A stretch of 11,200 bases of DNA, from contig CALLNG010000213.1 of NCBI GenBank assembly GCA_938005345.1, positions 1 through 11,200 of the forward strand, given 5' to 3'. Made by a program: the position numbers and the translations under genes. Shown piece after piece: positions 1 through 6,942 of the stretch (position 1 is the stretch's first letter; every line of letters begins with the position of its first letter). This DNA is from an uncultured Clostridia bacterium. Its GTDB lineage: Bacteria > Bacillota > Clostridia > RUG12999. The notes under the pieces are model-generated. The model saw nothing but the letters and a program-made list of their open reading frames with translations, was not told the DNA's origin and did not search any database.

Positions 1-182
1 TCTTTGTTGGTAAACGTATGTGTAACTCCAAATTTTTCGGACATATGCTGCAACTGTTTGGGATTGATGTCACAAAACGCATAAACTTCAACATTTGGAT
101 TCTTTTGATACGCCTGGATATGGGAATGCGCAATATTGCCAACACCAATAATGCCCACCTTGATTTTTTTATCTTGGTTCAT
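1..182 (-). CDS. Gfo/Idh/MocA-family NAD(P)-dependent oxidoreductase, N-terminal part (cut by left edge)
   Basis: The first 60 codons of a minus-strand gene lie in the window, starting at ATG 182-180 and running off the left edge. The translation begins MNQDKKIKVGIIGVGNIAHS, a Rossmann fold start: beta strand, the dinucleotide-binding turn GVGNIA (residues 13-18), helix, then a second strand VEVYAFCD ending in an acidic residue (D38) that usually binds the adenosine ribose and favours NAD. This pattern is typical of Gfo/Idh/MocA dehydrogenases, which oxidise or reduce sugars, inositols and related polyols in the cytoplasm. A strong ribosome binding site (GGGGGGAGAG) sits just before the ATG. 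The gene begins 14 bases after the stop of the upstream isomerase-like gene, so the two should be one operon. Family call is firm; substrate is unknown because the C-terminal domain is not in view. Confidence 0.88.
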   Translation of the reverse strand, partial: MNQDKKIKVGIIGVGNIAHSHIQAYQKNPNVEVYAFCDINPKQLQHMSEKFGVTHTFTNK

Positions 183-196
183 CTTCTCTCCCCCCC

Positions 197-1039
197 TTAA
201 CCCATAAGCTGTTTCAAATACTGAACAGCTGTCTGGATGTCTGCCTGCGGGTTTTCTCCCACTTCCCGTTCAATGGTAAGATAACCGTTATATCCAATGT
301 CTTCCAGGGCCGCTAAGTACGCCGGGAATGGCACGTCTCCTTCTCCCAGCGGCAATTCCTCAAATGCTGCTCCCTCCTGGATTTCCGCCTCAATGATGTT
401 ATAAATAATTTCCGGGTCGCGGTCCAGCAGCTTGCGTCCATCTTTGGCATGGGTATGTACAATATAATCCCGCAGGGTATACACTGCCTGTACCGGATCG
501 TCTCCTGTCACCATCACAAGGTTCGCGGGATCCAAATTCACTGCTACACCTCTGGAATGCAGGCTGTCCAAAAATGGCTTTAGCACGCTTGCGGTCTCCG
601 GGCCTGTTTCAATAGCAAAGTGCGCCTGCATGGCATCGGCAAATTCACTCAAAATCCCGCAGGCTTCCTGCATAATGCCGTAGCGAGGATGGGACGGGTC
701 TGCTGGCACCACACCAATGTGCGTTGTCACAATATTGGTTTCCAGGTCCTTCGCCAGCTCCATCACCCGTTTGGATCGTTCAATGAGTTCTTCATTGCGC
801 GCCGCATCTCCAAAACCATGCCCGAAGTCTCCGCAAAGAGCAGAAAATTTGAGCCCGTGAGACTTCACCAAATCCAACAGTTCCCGCCGTGCGGCAGCGT
901 TCATATTTTCTGGCGCGTGTTCGCCGCGTGTCGCATACATCTGCAGCCCCTGCGCGCCCATCTTTGCCGCCAGCTCTACAGATGCCTTGGTATCCATCCG
1001 AAACGATTCCAGCATAACACCAATCGGAAATTGCTTCAT
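197..1039 (-). CDS. Sugar phosphate isomerase/epimerase-family protein (xylose isomerase-like TIM barrel)
   Basis: A 280-residue cytoplasmic protein of the AP-endonuclease-2/xylose isomerase-like TIM-barrel superfamily, which includes IolE, hydroxypyruvate isomerase and ketose 3-epimerases. Likely metal ligands can be picked by eye: E144 in AIETG, D170 in VNLDPANL, H197 in HTHAKDG and E257 in LTIERE, with H107 in THIG. The segment LPLGEGDVPFPAYLAAL followed by GYLTIERE and a final DIQTAVQYLKQL is characteristic of this family. A GTG at 1048 could start a 283-residue form, but it abuts the ribosome binding site AGGAG; ATG 1039 has that site 8 bases upstream and is preferred. It is the first gene of a minus-strand operon with the oxidoreductase at 182, and diverges from an AraC regulator, which points to inducible sugar or polyol catabolism. 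The exact reaction cannot be read from the sequence. Confidence 0.88.
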   Translation of the reverse strand: MKQFPIGVMLESFRMDTKASVELAAKMGAQGLQMYATRGEHAPENMNAAARRELLDLVKSHGLKFSALCGDFGHGFGDAARNEELIERSKRVMELAKDLETNIVTTHIGVVPADPSHPRYGIMQEACGILSEFADAMQAHFAIETGPETASVLKPFLDSLHSRGVAVNLDPANLVMVTGDDPVQAVYTLRDYIVHTHAKDGRKLLDRDPEIIYNIIEAEIQEGAAFEELPLGEGDVPFPAYLAALEDIGYNGYLTIEREVGENPQADIQTAVQYLKQLMG

Positions 1040-1067
1040 ATTGTTCACTCCTTTTTTTCAAAATTAC

Positions 1068-1096
1068 TTGCAATTCTTTTTTCTTTATTATATACT
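1068..1096 (+). promoter_or_regulatory. Probable promoter of the AraC-family regulator, overlapping the opposing promoter
   Basis: TTGCAA (1068-1073), a 17-base spacer and TATACT (1091-1096) form a sigma-A-like promoter pointing at the regulator. A closer match to the -35 consensus, TTGACA at 1135-1140, has no acceptable -10 box at the right distance and is not preferred. The leader to the start codon at 1170 would be about 65 bases. Confidence 0.5.
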
Positions 1097-1115
1097 GGAA
1101 TTAAGAAAAAGTAAA
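1087..1115 (-). promoter_or_regulatory. Sigma-A-type promoter of the isomerase/oxidoreductase operon
   Basis: Reading the minus strand, TTTACT (1115-1110) is followed after exactly 17 bases by a perfect TATAAT (1092-1087). The start of transcription would fall near 1080, leaving about 40 bases before the ATG at 1039. The -10 box overlaps the -10 box of the opposing araC-type promoter by two bases. Confidence 0.7.
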
Positions 1116-1169
1116 TGCAGAAGATTGTTATCTTTTGACACAATCTTGCTTTTTGGGGGGCGTTTCTCC

Positions 1170-2033
1170 ATGTACCGCGGTTATTATGAATTTATTCAGC
1201 ACCGGGATCCATCCTTTCCCGTGATTTTTCACTTAAATTGCTTCCCCGCTGGAAACGGCGGGTTTATTCCGCATTGGCATGAAGACTTGGAACTGCTTTT
1301 TATTATATCGGGACAAGCGACCTTTTTCGTAGATGGACAGCCCTTTTCCGCTTCTGCCGGAGATGTGATCGTGGCAGGATTTGGGCGCATGCATAGCATG
1401 CAGGAGGCTTCTGCCGATATTCAATATTATTGTTTGATTGTGAACCCCTCCCTGTGTGCGCTCTGCGGCTTTTCACCGCAGCAATTCCGCGTTTCACCGC
1501 ATATCCGGGACAAAGAAATATCCCGTTGGATGACGCGTATCACAGAGGAATTTCAAAAAAAGCCCCCCTATTTCCAGCAGTCTGTTAAAGCAGCTATTAC
1601 ATCTCTCCTTATTTATTTGATGCGTGGGTACGCCATTTCTGATGAAAACCAGGATCTCGTAACCGATTCCAAAATCACCATGGTCAAGCAAGCCATCCGC
1701 TGGATGCAGATCCATTACAAGCAGCCAGTTTCTCTGTCTGATTTGGCGGACCAGGTGGGCTTTAGCCGTTACTACCTGTGCCACGTATTCCGTGAAATTA
1801 CGGGATATCCCGTCTCGCAGTATTTAAACCAGCTGCGCTGCGCTAATGCCAGAAAACTGCTGTCCTCCGGTTGGACGGTGGGCGCTGCCGCGGCGGCGTG
1901 CGGATTTGATAACCTTTCCTATTTTGCGCGCACCTACAAACGCTGCATGGGCCATACCCCTTCCCAGGATAAACGGGACGCTCTGGACGCGGATGTTTCC
2001 ATCACGAACGGAAACATTTTTCCCTATTCTTAA
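1170..2033 (+). CDS. AraC-family transcriptional regulator with N-terminal cupin sensor domain
   Basis: A 287-residue cytoplasmic DNA-binding regulator. Residues about 15-95 form the cupin-type effector domain: the stretch IPHWHEDLELLFIISGQATF, then FVDGQPFSASAGDVIVAG and MHSM, is the usual AraC sugar-sensor pattern. Residues about 172-268 are the double helix-turn-helix domain: first helix pair around 187-210 (SLSDLADQVGFSRYYLCHVFRE), second around 236-260, closed by the family signature CGFDNLSYFARTYKRCMGHTPSQ. The start at ATG 1170 is chosen because residues upstream do not resemble the family and because GGGGGG at 1155-1160 lies a suitable distance before it. Divergence from the isomerase/oxidoreductase operon suggests it controls that operon in response to a sugar or polyol; this is inference. 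The last 20 residues beyond the helix-turn-helix domain are unremarkable. Confidence 0.92.
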   Translation: MYRGYYEFIQHRDPSFPVIFHLNCFPAGNGGFIPHWHEDLELLFIISGQATFFVDGQPFSASAGDVIVAGFGRMHSMQEASADIQYYCLIVNPSLCALCGFSPQQFRVSPHIRDKEISRWMTRITEEFQKKPPYFQQSVKAAITSLLIYLMRGYAISDENQDLVTDSKITMVKQAIRWMQIHYKQPVSLSDLADQVGFSRYYLCHVFREITGYPVSQYLNQLRCANARKLLSSGWTVGAAAAACGFDNLSYFARTYKRCMGHTPSQDKRDALDADVSITNGNIFPYS

Positions 2034-2089
2034 AGTATCGCGCTTCCAAGCTACAGGCAGTGGAAGTGGATCGATCAACAAAAAAGTGC

Positions 2090-2123
2090 ATTCCGCAAGG
2101 GTAAAAACTTGCGGAATTTTTTT
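2090..2123 (+). terminator. Rho-independent terminator of the AraC regulator gene
   Basis: ATTCCGCAAG (2090-2099) pairs perfectly with CTTGCGGAAT (2108-2117) across an 8-base loop, and the stem runs into seven T residues (2117-2123). It lies 57 bases after the stop codon. A weaker 6-bp hairpin (2043-2066) precedes it. Confidence 0.88.
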
Positions 2124-2207
2124 CACCCACTATCGATGTTTTGCTAAATGTTCTGTTTGTAAATTTTTAGTATTGCATATCATTTTTTAAATTTGCCCAA
2201 AAAACAC

Positions 2208-2236
2208 TTGACAAATTACTATTACAGATGTAATAT
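2208..2236 (+). promoter_or_regulatory. Sigma-A promoter of the BlaI-like/M56 operon
   Basis: A perfect -35 box TTGACA (2208-2213), 17-base spacer and TAATAT (2231-2236) as -10 box. The spacer end and the -10 box lie inside the palindromic operator at 2219-2260, so a bound repressor would block RNA polymerase directly. Confidence 0.8.
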
Positions 2237-2260
2237 ATAGATATATTACATCTGTAATAG
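2219..2260 (+). promoter_or_regulatory. Palindromic BlaI/MecI-type operator (two TACAnnTGTA boxes)
   Basis: Two perfectly complementary 20-base arms (2219-2238 and 2241-2260) flank the dinucleotide AG. Each arm contains its own dyad: ATTACAGATGTAAT (2221-2234) and ATTACATCTGTAAT (2245-2258). The core TACAnnTGTA is the known recognition motif of BlaI/MecI repressors. The two box centres are 24 bp apart, a spacing that would place two repressor dimers on nearly the same face of the helix. The operator ends 21 bases before the repressor start codon, so autoregulation of the repressor/M56 operon is strongly suggested. Confidence 0.88.
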
Positions 2261-2281
2261 TAAGAATGGAGGGCTGCATTG

Positions 2282-2647
2282 ATGAAAAAGACAAAGGAAC
2301 TAAGCAGCGCTGAGTTGGAAGTGATGCAAATACTATGGAAGTACAACCGCCCTATGAAGGTGCAGGAGGTATGCGATGTACTAAAGCCGCGTAAATGGGA
2401 GTATCGGACCGTTGCCACCTTGTTAATCCGAATGCGGGAGAAGGGTGCGGTTGCTTGTGCCAAGGAGAACAACGTCAATACCTACACACCGCTGCTGGAC
2501 AAAGAAACCTATACCAAATCGCAGACAAAATCCTTTATTCAAAAACTGTATAATGGTTCCGCGCGCGACCTTGCTGTGTCCTTATTCCAAAGCGACGCGC
2601 TGTCAAAAGATGACATTGACGAAATCCGCAATCAATTTGGCCTGTAA
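2282..2647 (+). CDS. BlaI/MecI/CopY-family winged-helix repressor
   Basis: A 121-residue cytoplasmic repressor of normal family length. Residues 1-70 form the winged helix: LSSAELEVMQILWK (7-20) is the family opening, followed by VQEVCDVL and the recognition region WEYRTVATLLIRMREKGAV (39-57). The C-terminal part (about 75-121) should form the dimerisation helices; SLF (100-102) aligns by eye with the region where BlaI of Staphylococcus is cleaved (Asn-Phe there, Leu-Phe here). ATG 2282 is preferred over an in-frame TTG at 2279 because GGAGGG (2268-2273) is 8 bases upstream. The gene follows a palindromic TACAnnTGTA operator and is 12 bases upstream of the M56 peptidase gene with its own GGAGGTG site, so both form one operon in which the peptidase is expected to inactivate the repressor. 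Confidence 0.93.
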   Translation: MKKTKELSSAELEVMQILWKYNRPMKVQEVCDVLKPRKWEYRTVATLLIRMREKGAVACAKENNVNTYTPLLDKETYTKSQTKSFIQKLYNGSARDLAVSLFQSDALSKDDIDEIRNQFGL

Positions 2648-2659
2648 GGAGGTGGGTTT

Positions 2660-4450
2660 ATGTTTGCTCCCCTTTTTCAGCGCGTCCTACTCCTGTCGCT
2701 TGCCGGCAGCTTGCTCAGCCTATTTTGGCTCGCCCTACGTCCTTTGACGAGAAAATTATTCAGCCCAGGATGGCAGTATTACATATGGCTGACGGTACTG
2801 CTTGTTTGGGTGCTGCCTGTATCATTTTCCCTGACGCAGCAAATGCCAGACCTCCTACCTGCCGAGCAAACATTGCCGCTTGCCAGTGCGCCGCAAGAGG
2901 CCATGCAAGCGGGAACGGATGTAAAACCAACGCCTTTGCTGGAGCGTCCGCCAGTACGCAGCATCCATTTACCGCAAAATTTGCTATTTTATGCCGGGCT
3001 GGTTTGGATATGCGGCGCGGTATGGATACTGTGCTACAGACTCATGCGCTACCTGTTATTTTTGCGTGCCATCCGCAAACATGCGGGTGAAGAGCGGTTC
3101 TTTCCCGGTATCCCCAAACGGCTGAAGGTGCGGCAAACAAACATGCTGGACGCGCCGCTGCTCATTGGGCTGCTGCACCCGGTTTTGTATGTACCAGCCG
3201 TAACGTTAAGCCAGCAGGAATGGCAATACATTTTCCTGCACGAACTGACGCACTACAAACGCCGTGACCTGCTTTATAAATGGGCGGCAATGTTGATAGT
3301 AAGCGTGCATTGGTTTAACCCGTTAGCCTATATTGTTGCAAAACAAATAGACCTGGAATGTGAAGTATCCTGCGATTTTGCGGTGACCAGCAATTTATCC
3401 AATCTGGAAAAAAACGAGTATATGACCATGATTTTGGACCTGCTGCATGCCGCCAAAAGCCAGCCCAGAGCACTCACCACGCAAATGACAAGCAGCAAAA
3501 TCATATTGAAAAGGAGGTTTACCATGATTAAAATCAAAAAAGCTCCCAGTCGGCTAATGTCCGCCTTATCGGTTGCCGTTGCCCTTGTCCTGTTGTCCAC
3601 CAGTGTTTTGGCAAGCGGCGTCCTTTCTGGCCTGACAGAAAAGCACTATACGGTTACACTCATAAGCAAGGGGGAAGTGATAGAACTTGCTGGCAAACCG
3701 CTCATTGAAAACGGGGAGGTATATCTCCCGCTTCGGGAAACGTTTGAAAAAGTGGGATTCCTGGAGGATACGGAAAGCTATATGAATTGGGATAACGGAC
3801 GGGTAGAGTTTTGCCTTGTAGCAAATGATAACGGGACGATATTACGATCTGTATGGGCTGTGGAAATTGGTAGGAATGCGTTGATTCTCAATGCCTTTGA
3901 TGACACGCCGCCGGAAACGACGAAATCTTTTGCTAACGCCCCTATTTTAAGGGAGAATTTAACATACATCCCCTACAGCTATTTTCTATATTTGATCAAC
4001 GCCGCAACGACGGAGGAAAGGCCGGTAGGCTATATTGTATATGACAAAGACGGAACCGTGATACAATCCGTTTCGCAAGCCGGAGGCGTAGAGGGTCCGA
4101 AAACCATCTCTATTAGCGGCACGCCGCCGGAGGTTGTCTCCCAGTTTTTTCACCTTTTCGAACAAAGCGATTTTGAGAGCATGAAACAGTATTGCACGCA
4201 AGCGTGCATATCGCGCTTTTCTGGGGACGGATTTGTCTTTGGTATGACCAAAGCAGCCCTCACAGACCTCCAAATTGACCCGCTGGAATATACGAAATCT
4301 TCCAATGATTTTGTCGTTTTTGTAAGCGTAGACATGACGCCGCATGAATTCTCCGTGTTCTCTCCCGGCCAAACGGCAACATCGTTTTATCTGATTTTGC
4401 AACGGCAACCGGATGGCCGGTATTTGATTGACGAATTCGCGACAGGTTAA
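2660..4450 (+). CDS. M56-family (BlaR1-like) membrane metallopeptidase with atypical stalk plus NTF2-like sensor region
   Basis: A 596-residue membrane protein. Predicted membrane segments lie at about 6-26, 40-58, 108-135, 205-225 and 299-318. The zinc motif HELTH is at 194-198 and the probable third ligand E235 sits in DLECEVSCD, the usual M56 pattern; catalysis is expected on the cytoplasmic side, against the repressor encoded just upstream. In BlaR1/MecR1 the outside part is a penicillin-binding domain. Here residues about 328-470 resemble a 'stalk' (copper amine oxidase N-terminal-like) region (KPLIENGEVYLPLRETFEKVGF), and about 484-596 resemble an NTF2-like DUF3887/DUF4829-type domain (PPEVVSQFFHLFEQSDFESM). 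No transpeptidase SxxK/KTG pattern is evident, so a beta-lactam receptor role is unlikely; an envelope signal is plausible. An internal start at residue 289 is listed separately. Confidence 0.9.
   Translation: MFAPLFQRVLLLSLAGSLLSLFWLALRPLTRKLFSPGWQYYIWLTVLLVWVLPVSFSLTQQMPDLLPAEQTLPLASAPQEAMQAGTDVKPTPLLERPPVRSIHLPQNLLFYAGLVWICGAVWILCYRLMRYLLFLRAIRKHAGEERFFPGIPKRLKVRQTNMLDAPLLIGLLHPVLYVPAVTLSQQEWQYIFLHELTHYKRRDLLYKWAAMLIVSVHWFNPLAYIVAKQIDLECEVSCDFAVTSNLSNLEKNEYMTMILDLLHAAKSQPRALTTQMTSSKIILKRRFTMIKIKKAPSRLMSALSVAVALVLLSTSVLASGVLSGLTEKHYTVTLISKGEVIELAGKPLIENGEVYLPLRETFEKVGFLEDTESYMNWDNGRVEFCLVANDNGTILRSVWAVEIGRNALILNAFDDTPPETTKSFANAPILRENLTYIPYSYFLYLINAATTEERPVGYIVYDKDGTVIQSVSQAGGVEGPKTISISGTPPEVVSQFFHLFEQSDFESMKQYCTQACISRFSGDGFVFGMTKAALTDLQIDPLEYTKSSNDFVVFVSVDMTPHEFSVFSPGQTATSFYLILQRQPDGRYLIDEFATG
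3511..3526 (+). promoter_or_regulatory. Ideal internal ribosome binding site and ATG inside the M56 gene
   Basis: AAGGAGG (3511-3517), six bases and an in-frame ATG (3524-3526, residue 289) form a textbook translation start within the coding region. A product from here would be 308 residues and open with a lysine-rich stretch (MIKIKKAPSR), a hydrophobic core (about 301-315) and VLAS, which looks like a signal peptide with a signal peptidase site. The Shine-Dalgarno match also encodes K-R-R of the long protein, and M56 relatives commonly carry a basic stretch and a membrane helix here, so coincidence is possible. Confidence 0.4.
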
Positions 4451-4467
4451 TCGCGGTAAATAGAAAA

Positions 4468-4506
4468 AGCTGGCAGCTTGTTTCAATTTCCCACAAGCTG
4501 CCGGCT
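4468..4506. terminator. Bidirectional terminator between the convergent M56 and transporter genes
   Basis: A 14-bp stem with one G-T pair: 4468-4481 (AGCTGGCAGCTTGT) against 4493-4506 (ACAAGCTGCCGGCT), loop of 11. On the minus strand the stem runs into TTTTTC; on the plus strand the T run (TGTTTCTC) is weaker. It sits between a plus gene ending at 4450 and a minus gene ending at 4568. Confidence 0.75.
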
Positions 4507-4567
4507 TGTTTCTCTGCATTTCCTTGTCTAATGACTAGCTATTCCCTTTCCTTGCATGATGTCCCCT

Positions 4568-5947
4568 TTATCCGTTTCCTATCCATTTTCCCCAATACCC
4601 TTGCACAAAAATAAATAATACAATCAGCGGCAGAACAAATGTCACATAAAACCGGAGCCATTTTGGAAATTTCAGTCCTTTTCCTGTGTTAGCTTCCGTA
4701 ATGAAATTGTCCCATCCCCAGCCCATTTTGGTTACACAAAAGAGTAAATAAATCAAAGAACCGATGGGCAAAAAGTTATTACTGACAAGAAAATCTTCCA
4801 GGTCCAAAATGGTAGTTCCTTCCCCTAACGGCTGCACTCCGCTCAACACATTAAAGCCCAGTACACAAGGCATGGACAGCACAATGACCAGCACCAAATT
4901 CACCAGTACTGCCTTTTTGCGGGACCAATTCCATAAATCTATGGCAAAGGACACAATATTTTCAAATACTGCAATAATGGTAGACAGAGCAGCAAAAGAC
5001 ATGAATATGAAAAAGCAAGTCCCCCATACCCGGCCGCCCGGCATGGCATTGAACATATTGGGCAGGGTGATAAACACCAGACTAGGGCCGCTGTCTGGTT
5101 GGACGCCAAAAGAAAAACAGGTCGGGAATATAATCAATCCGGAAATCAGCGCCACCGCTGTATCCAGCAGCAAGATATTGACTGATTCTCCCATGAGGGA
5201 ACGCTCTTTGCCAATGTAACTGCCAAAAATGGCCATAGATCCCATACCAATGCTCAACGTAAAAAAAGCCTGTCCCATTGCGGCAAAAATGCCGTTTGCT
5301 ACGCCTTGCTGTGCAAACCGTCCCATATCCGGCATAACATAGAACCGCAGTCCCTCTGCGGCACCCGGTAATGTAACCGCCCGGACCGCCAATATAATCA
5401 TAATCAAAAACAAGGCGGACATCATCGCCTTTGTCAGTTTTTCCACACCTTTTTGCAGCCCCATCGCACAAACGCCAAACCCCAGTACAACCGTTATCAC
5501 CATCCAAAACGTCATGTTCCAAGGCTGGGCGGTCATGGCATGAAACGCTTCTTCCACCTGCACTGCGCTTAGCCCAGATAAATCCCCCTTGGCCATTTTT
5601 ACAAAATAAGCCAGCATCCAGCCGCCAATGGTAGTATAGAACATCATAAGCAAATAATTGCCTGCCACTGCAGCATATCCATACCAATGCCATTTGGTAC
5701 CTTTGGGCTCCAGTATAGCAAAAGACCGCGCTACACTTTTCCCGCTGCCCCGTCCTACTGCAAATTCCATCACCATAACCGGCAGCCCCAGCACCAACAA
5801 GAAAAATAAATATGCTATTACAAATACTGCGCCGCCATATTGTCCGGTGATATAAGGAAACCGCCAAACATTTCCTAGCCCAATTGCACAGCCGGCGGAA
5901 ATGAGTAAAAATCCCAGCCGGGACGAAAACCGTTCTCTTTTTTCCAT
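4568..5947 (-). CDS. Neurotransmitter:sodium symporter (NSS/SNF) family transporter
   Basis: A 459-residue inner-membrane transporter of the LeuT/MhsT type, which imports amino acids with sodium. The signature of the first membrane helix is plain: SAGCAIGLGNVWRFPY (17-32), with N26 and R29 matching LeuT N27 and R30. Membrane helix 6 is around FTLSIGMGSMAIFGSYI (229-245). In helix 8, A319, S322 and T323 align by eye with the LeuT Na2 ligands A351, T354 and S355. Roughly 11 hydrophobic segments are visible, as in most short bacterial NSS proteins. ATG 5947 has GGAGG six bases upstream. It is a single-gene unit, convergent with the M56 gene and divergent from the deoR-family gene. Tryptophan, tyrosine or branched hydrophobic amino acids are common substrates of such proteins, but the substrate here is not readable. 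Confidence 0.95.
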   Translation of the reverse strand: MEKRERFSSRLGFLLISAGCAIGLGNVWRFPYITGQYGGAVFVIAYLFFLLVLGLPVMVMEFAVGRGSGKSVARSFAILEPKGTKWHWYGYAAVAGNYLLMMFYTTIGGWMLAYFVKMAKGDLSGLSAVQVEEAFHAMTAQPWNMTFWMVITVVLGFGVCAMGLQKGVEKLTKAMMSALFLIMIILAVRAVTLPGAAEGLRFYVMPDMGRFAQQGVANGIFAAMGQAFFTLSIGMGSMAIFGSYIGKERSLMGESVNILLLDTAVALISGLIIFPTCFSFGVQPDSGPSLVFITLPNMFNAMPGGRVWGTCFFIFMSFAALSTIIAVFENIVSFAIDLWNWSRKKAVLVNLVLVIVLSMPCVLGFNVLSGVQPLGEGTTILDLEDFLVSNNFLPIGSLIYLLFCVTKMGWGWDNFITEANTGKGLKFPKWLRFYVTFVLPLIVLFIFVQGYWGKWIGNG

Positions 5948-6043
5948 CTGCTTCCTCCTTTTTTATCCACATTTCTGATTTCTTTCCTCTAGTATGTGAG
6001 AAAGGGCGCAGAATTATTTCTGGAATTTTGGTCTATCCCTTCC

Positions 6044-6072
6044 AACATAGGCTTTTTTGCTTTTTTTCTCAA
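6044..6072 (-). promoter_or_regulatory. Candidate promoter of the NSS transporter gene
   Basis: On the minus strand, TTGAGA (6072-6067) and TATGTT (6049-6044) are separated by 17 bases. This would give a leader of about 90 bases before the ATG at 5947. The -35 box is six bases from the -35 box of the diverging promoter. Confidence 0.5.
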
Positions 6073-6078
6073 TTTTAG

Positions 6079-6107
6079 TTGAATCCTTTCCCGCTTTATG
6101 GTATACT
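6079..6107 (+). promoter_or_regulatory. Promoter of the deoR-family/galU operon
   Basis: TTGAAT (6079-6084), 17-base spacer and TATACT (6102-6107), the latter preceded by TGG so that it also reads as an extended -10 element. Transcription would begin near 6114, which argues that translation starts downstream at 6161 rather than at ATG 6116. Confidence 0.72.
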
Positions 6108-6160
6108 GAATAAAAATGATTCTTCCAATCATTGTATTTTGTGGAGGTTTCCTAGAGAAG

Positions 6161-6922
6161 ATGATAAACCGCAGATTAGACTATATCAAACAATATGTCG
6201 AACAGCATGGGGAAGTCAAAATTTCTCAGCTGGAAGAACTGCTGCCCGATGTTTCCAGTATGACGCTGCGCCGCGACTTAATTCAGTTGGAACGGCAAGG
6301 CCATGTGGTACGGTTCCGGGGTGGTGCCCGCGCTGTGGATGCACTAAGTGTCAAGCAAATGCGGGAGGATGTCTATACCAAACGCGTTCAGGAAAACCGT
6401 GAGGGAAAACGGTTAATTGCGCAAAAGGCGGTTCCCCTTTTGGAAGAAGGACGCAGTGTTTATATTGATGCGGGATCTACCGGTATGTATTTTGCCAGTC
6501 AAATCCCCAATCAGCACATGTCTGTTCTGACCAACGCCCCCAATATTGCCATGGAACTGAGCAAGCACGACAAGATTGAAATTCTTCTTGTCGGCGGATA
6601 TCTTTCTCAAAACATGGCCATTTCCGGTGCAAATGCGATGGATTTTATCAAAAATATCAATGTTGATATTGCCTTTATGACAACGGCTGGTTTTTCTCTG
6701 GACACTGGATTTACCAATGGCAGCGCGGACGAATGCCACATCAAGCGCGCCATCATCCGTAAATCCCGCAAAAAGGTCATGTTGATGGACCATCTTAAAC
6801 TGGATAAGTGTATGATGTTTACTTTTGCCGGATTAAAAGATATCGATGTGCTGGTCTGCGACACTCCGCTTCCCGACATAACCCGGCAGCAAGCGGAAGA
6901 ACACCATATCTGCATTTTATAA
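6161..6922 (+). CDS. DeoR/GlpR-family transcriptional regulator
   Basis: A 253-residue cytoplasmic repressor of usual family length. Residues 1-57 are the DeoR helix-turn-helix domain, beginning NRRLDYIKQYVEQHGEVKIS with the recognition segment SSMTLRRDLIQLERQGHVVR and the following RGGA. Residues about 75-235 form the sugar-phosphate-sensing domain: DAGST (103-107), TNAPNIA (124-130), LVGGYLS (143-149) and the strand/helix region AFMTTAGFSLDTGFTNG are the family's ligand-site motifs. An upstream in-frame ATG at 6116 would add 15 residues that do not look like the family and would be almost at the predicted transcription start, so ATG 6161 is chosen; its GGAGG (6143-6147) is 13 bases away, longer than usual. 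It lies 20 bases before galU and probably shares its transcript. The ligand and regulon are not readable. Confidence 0.92.
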   Translation: MINRRLDYIKQYVEQHGEVKISQLEELLPDVSSMTLRRDLIQLERQGHVVRFRGGARAVDALSVKQMREDVYTKRVQENREGKRLIAQKAVPLLEEGRSVYIDAGSTGMYFASQIPNQHMSVLTNAPNIAMELSKHDKIEILLVGGYLSQNMAISGANAMDFIKNINVDIAFMTTAGFSLDTGFTNGSADECHIKRAIIRKSRKKVMLMDHLKLDKCMMFTFAGLKDIDVLVCDTPLPDITRQQAEEHHICIL

Positions 6923-6942
6923 TTCAACAGGAGGACTGACGT

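Noticed and set aside
620..1114. A 164-codon plus-strand frame opposite the isomerase gene
   Set aside because: It is the antisense of a well-supported gene, lacks a ribosome binding site and has atypical composition.
1135..1140. A perfect TTGACA as -35 box for the AraC regulator
   Set aside because: The region 16-18 bases downstream is G-rich and has no -10-like hexamer; the TTGCAA-17-TATACT pair upstream fits better.
3986..4519. A 177-codon minus-strand frame opposite the end of the M56 gene
   Set aside because: It crosses the bidirectional terminator, is antisense to a well-supported gene and has no recognisable domain or ribosome binding site.
5082..5972. A long minus-strand frame of 296 codons inside the transporter gene
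   Set aside because: It is out of frame with the NSS gene, whose translation shows clear family motifs; this frame is rich in Cys, Arg and Trp and resembles no protein family.
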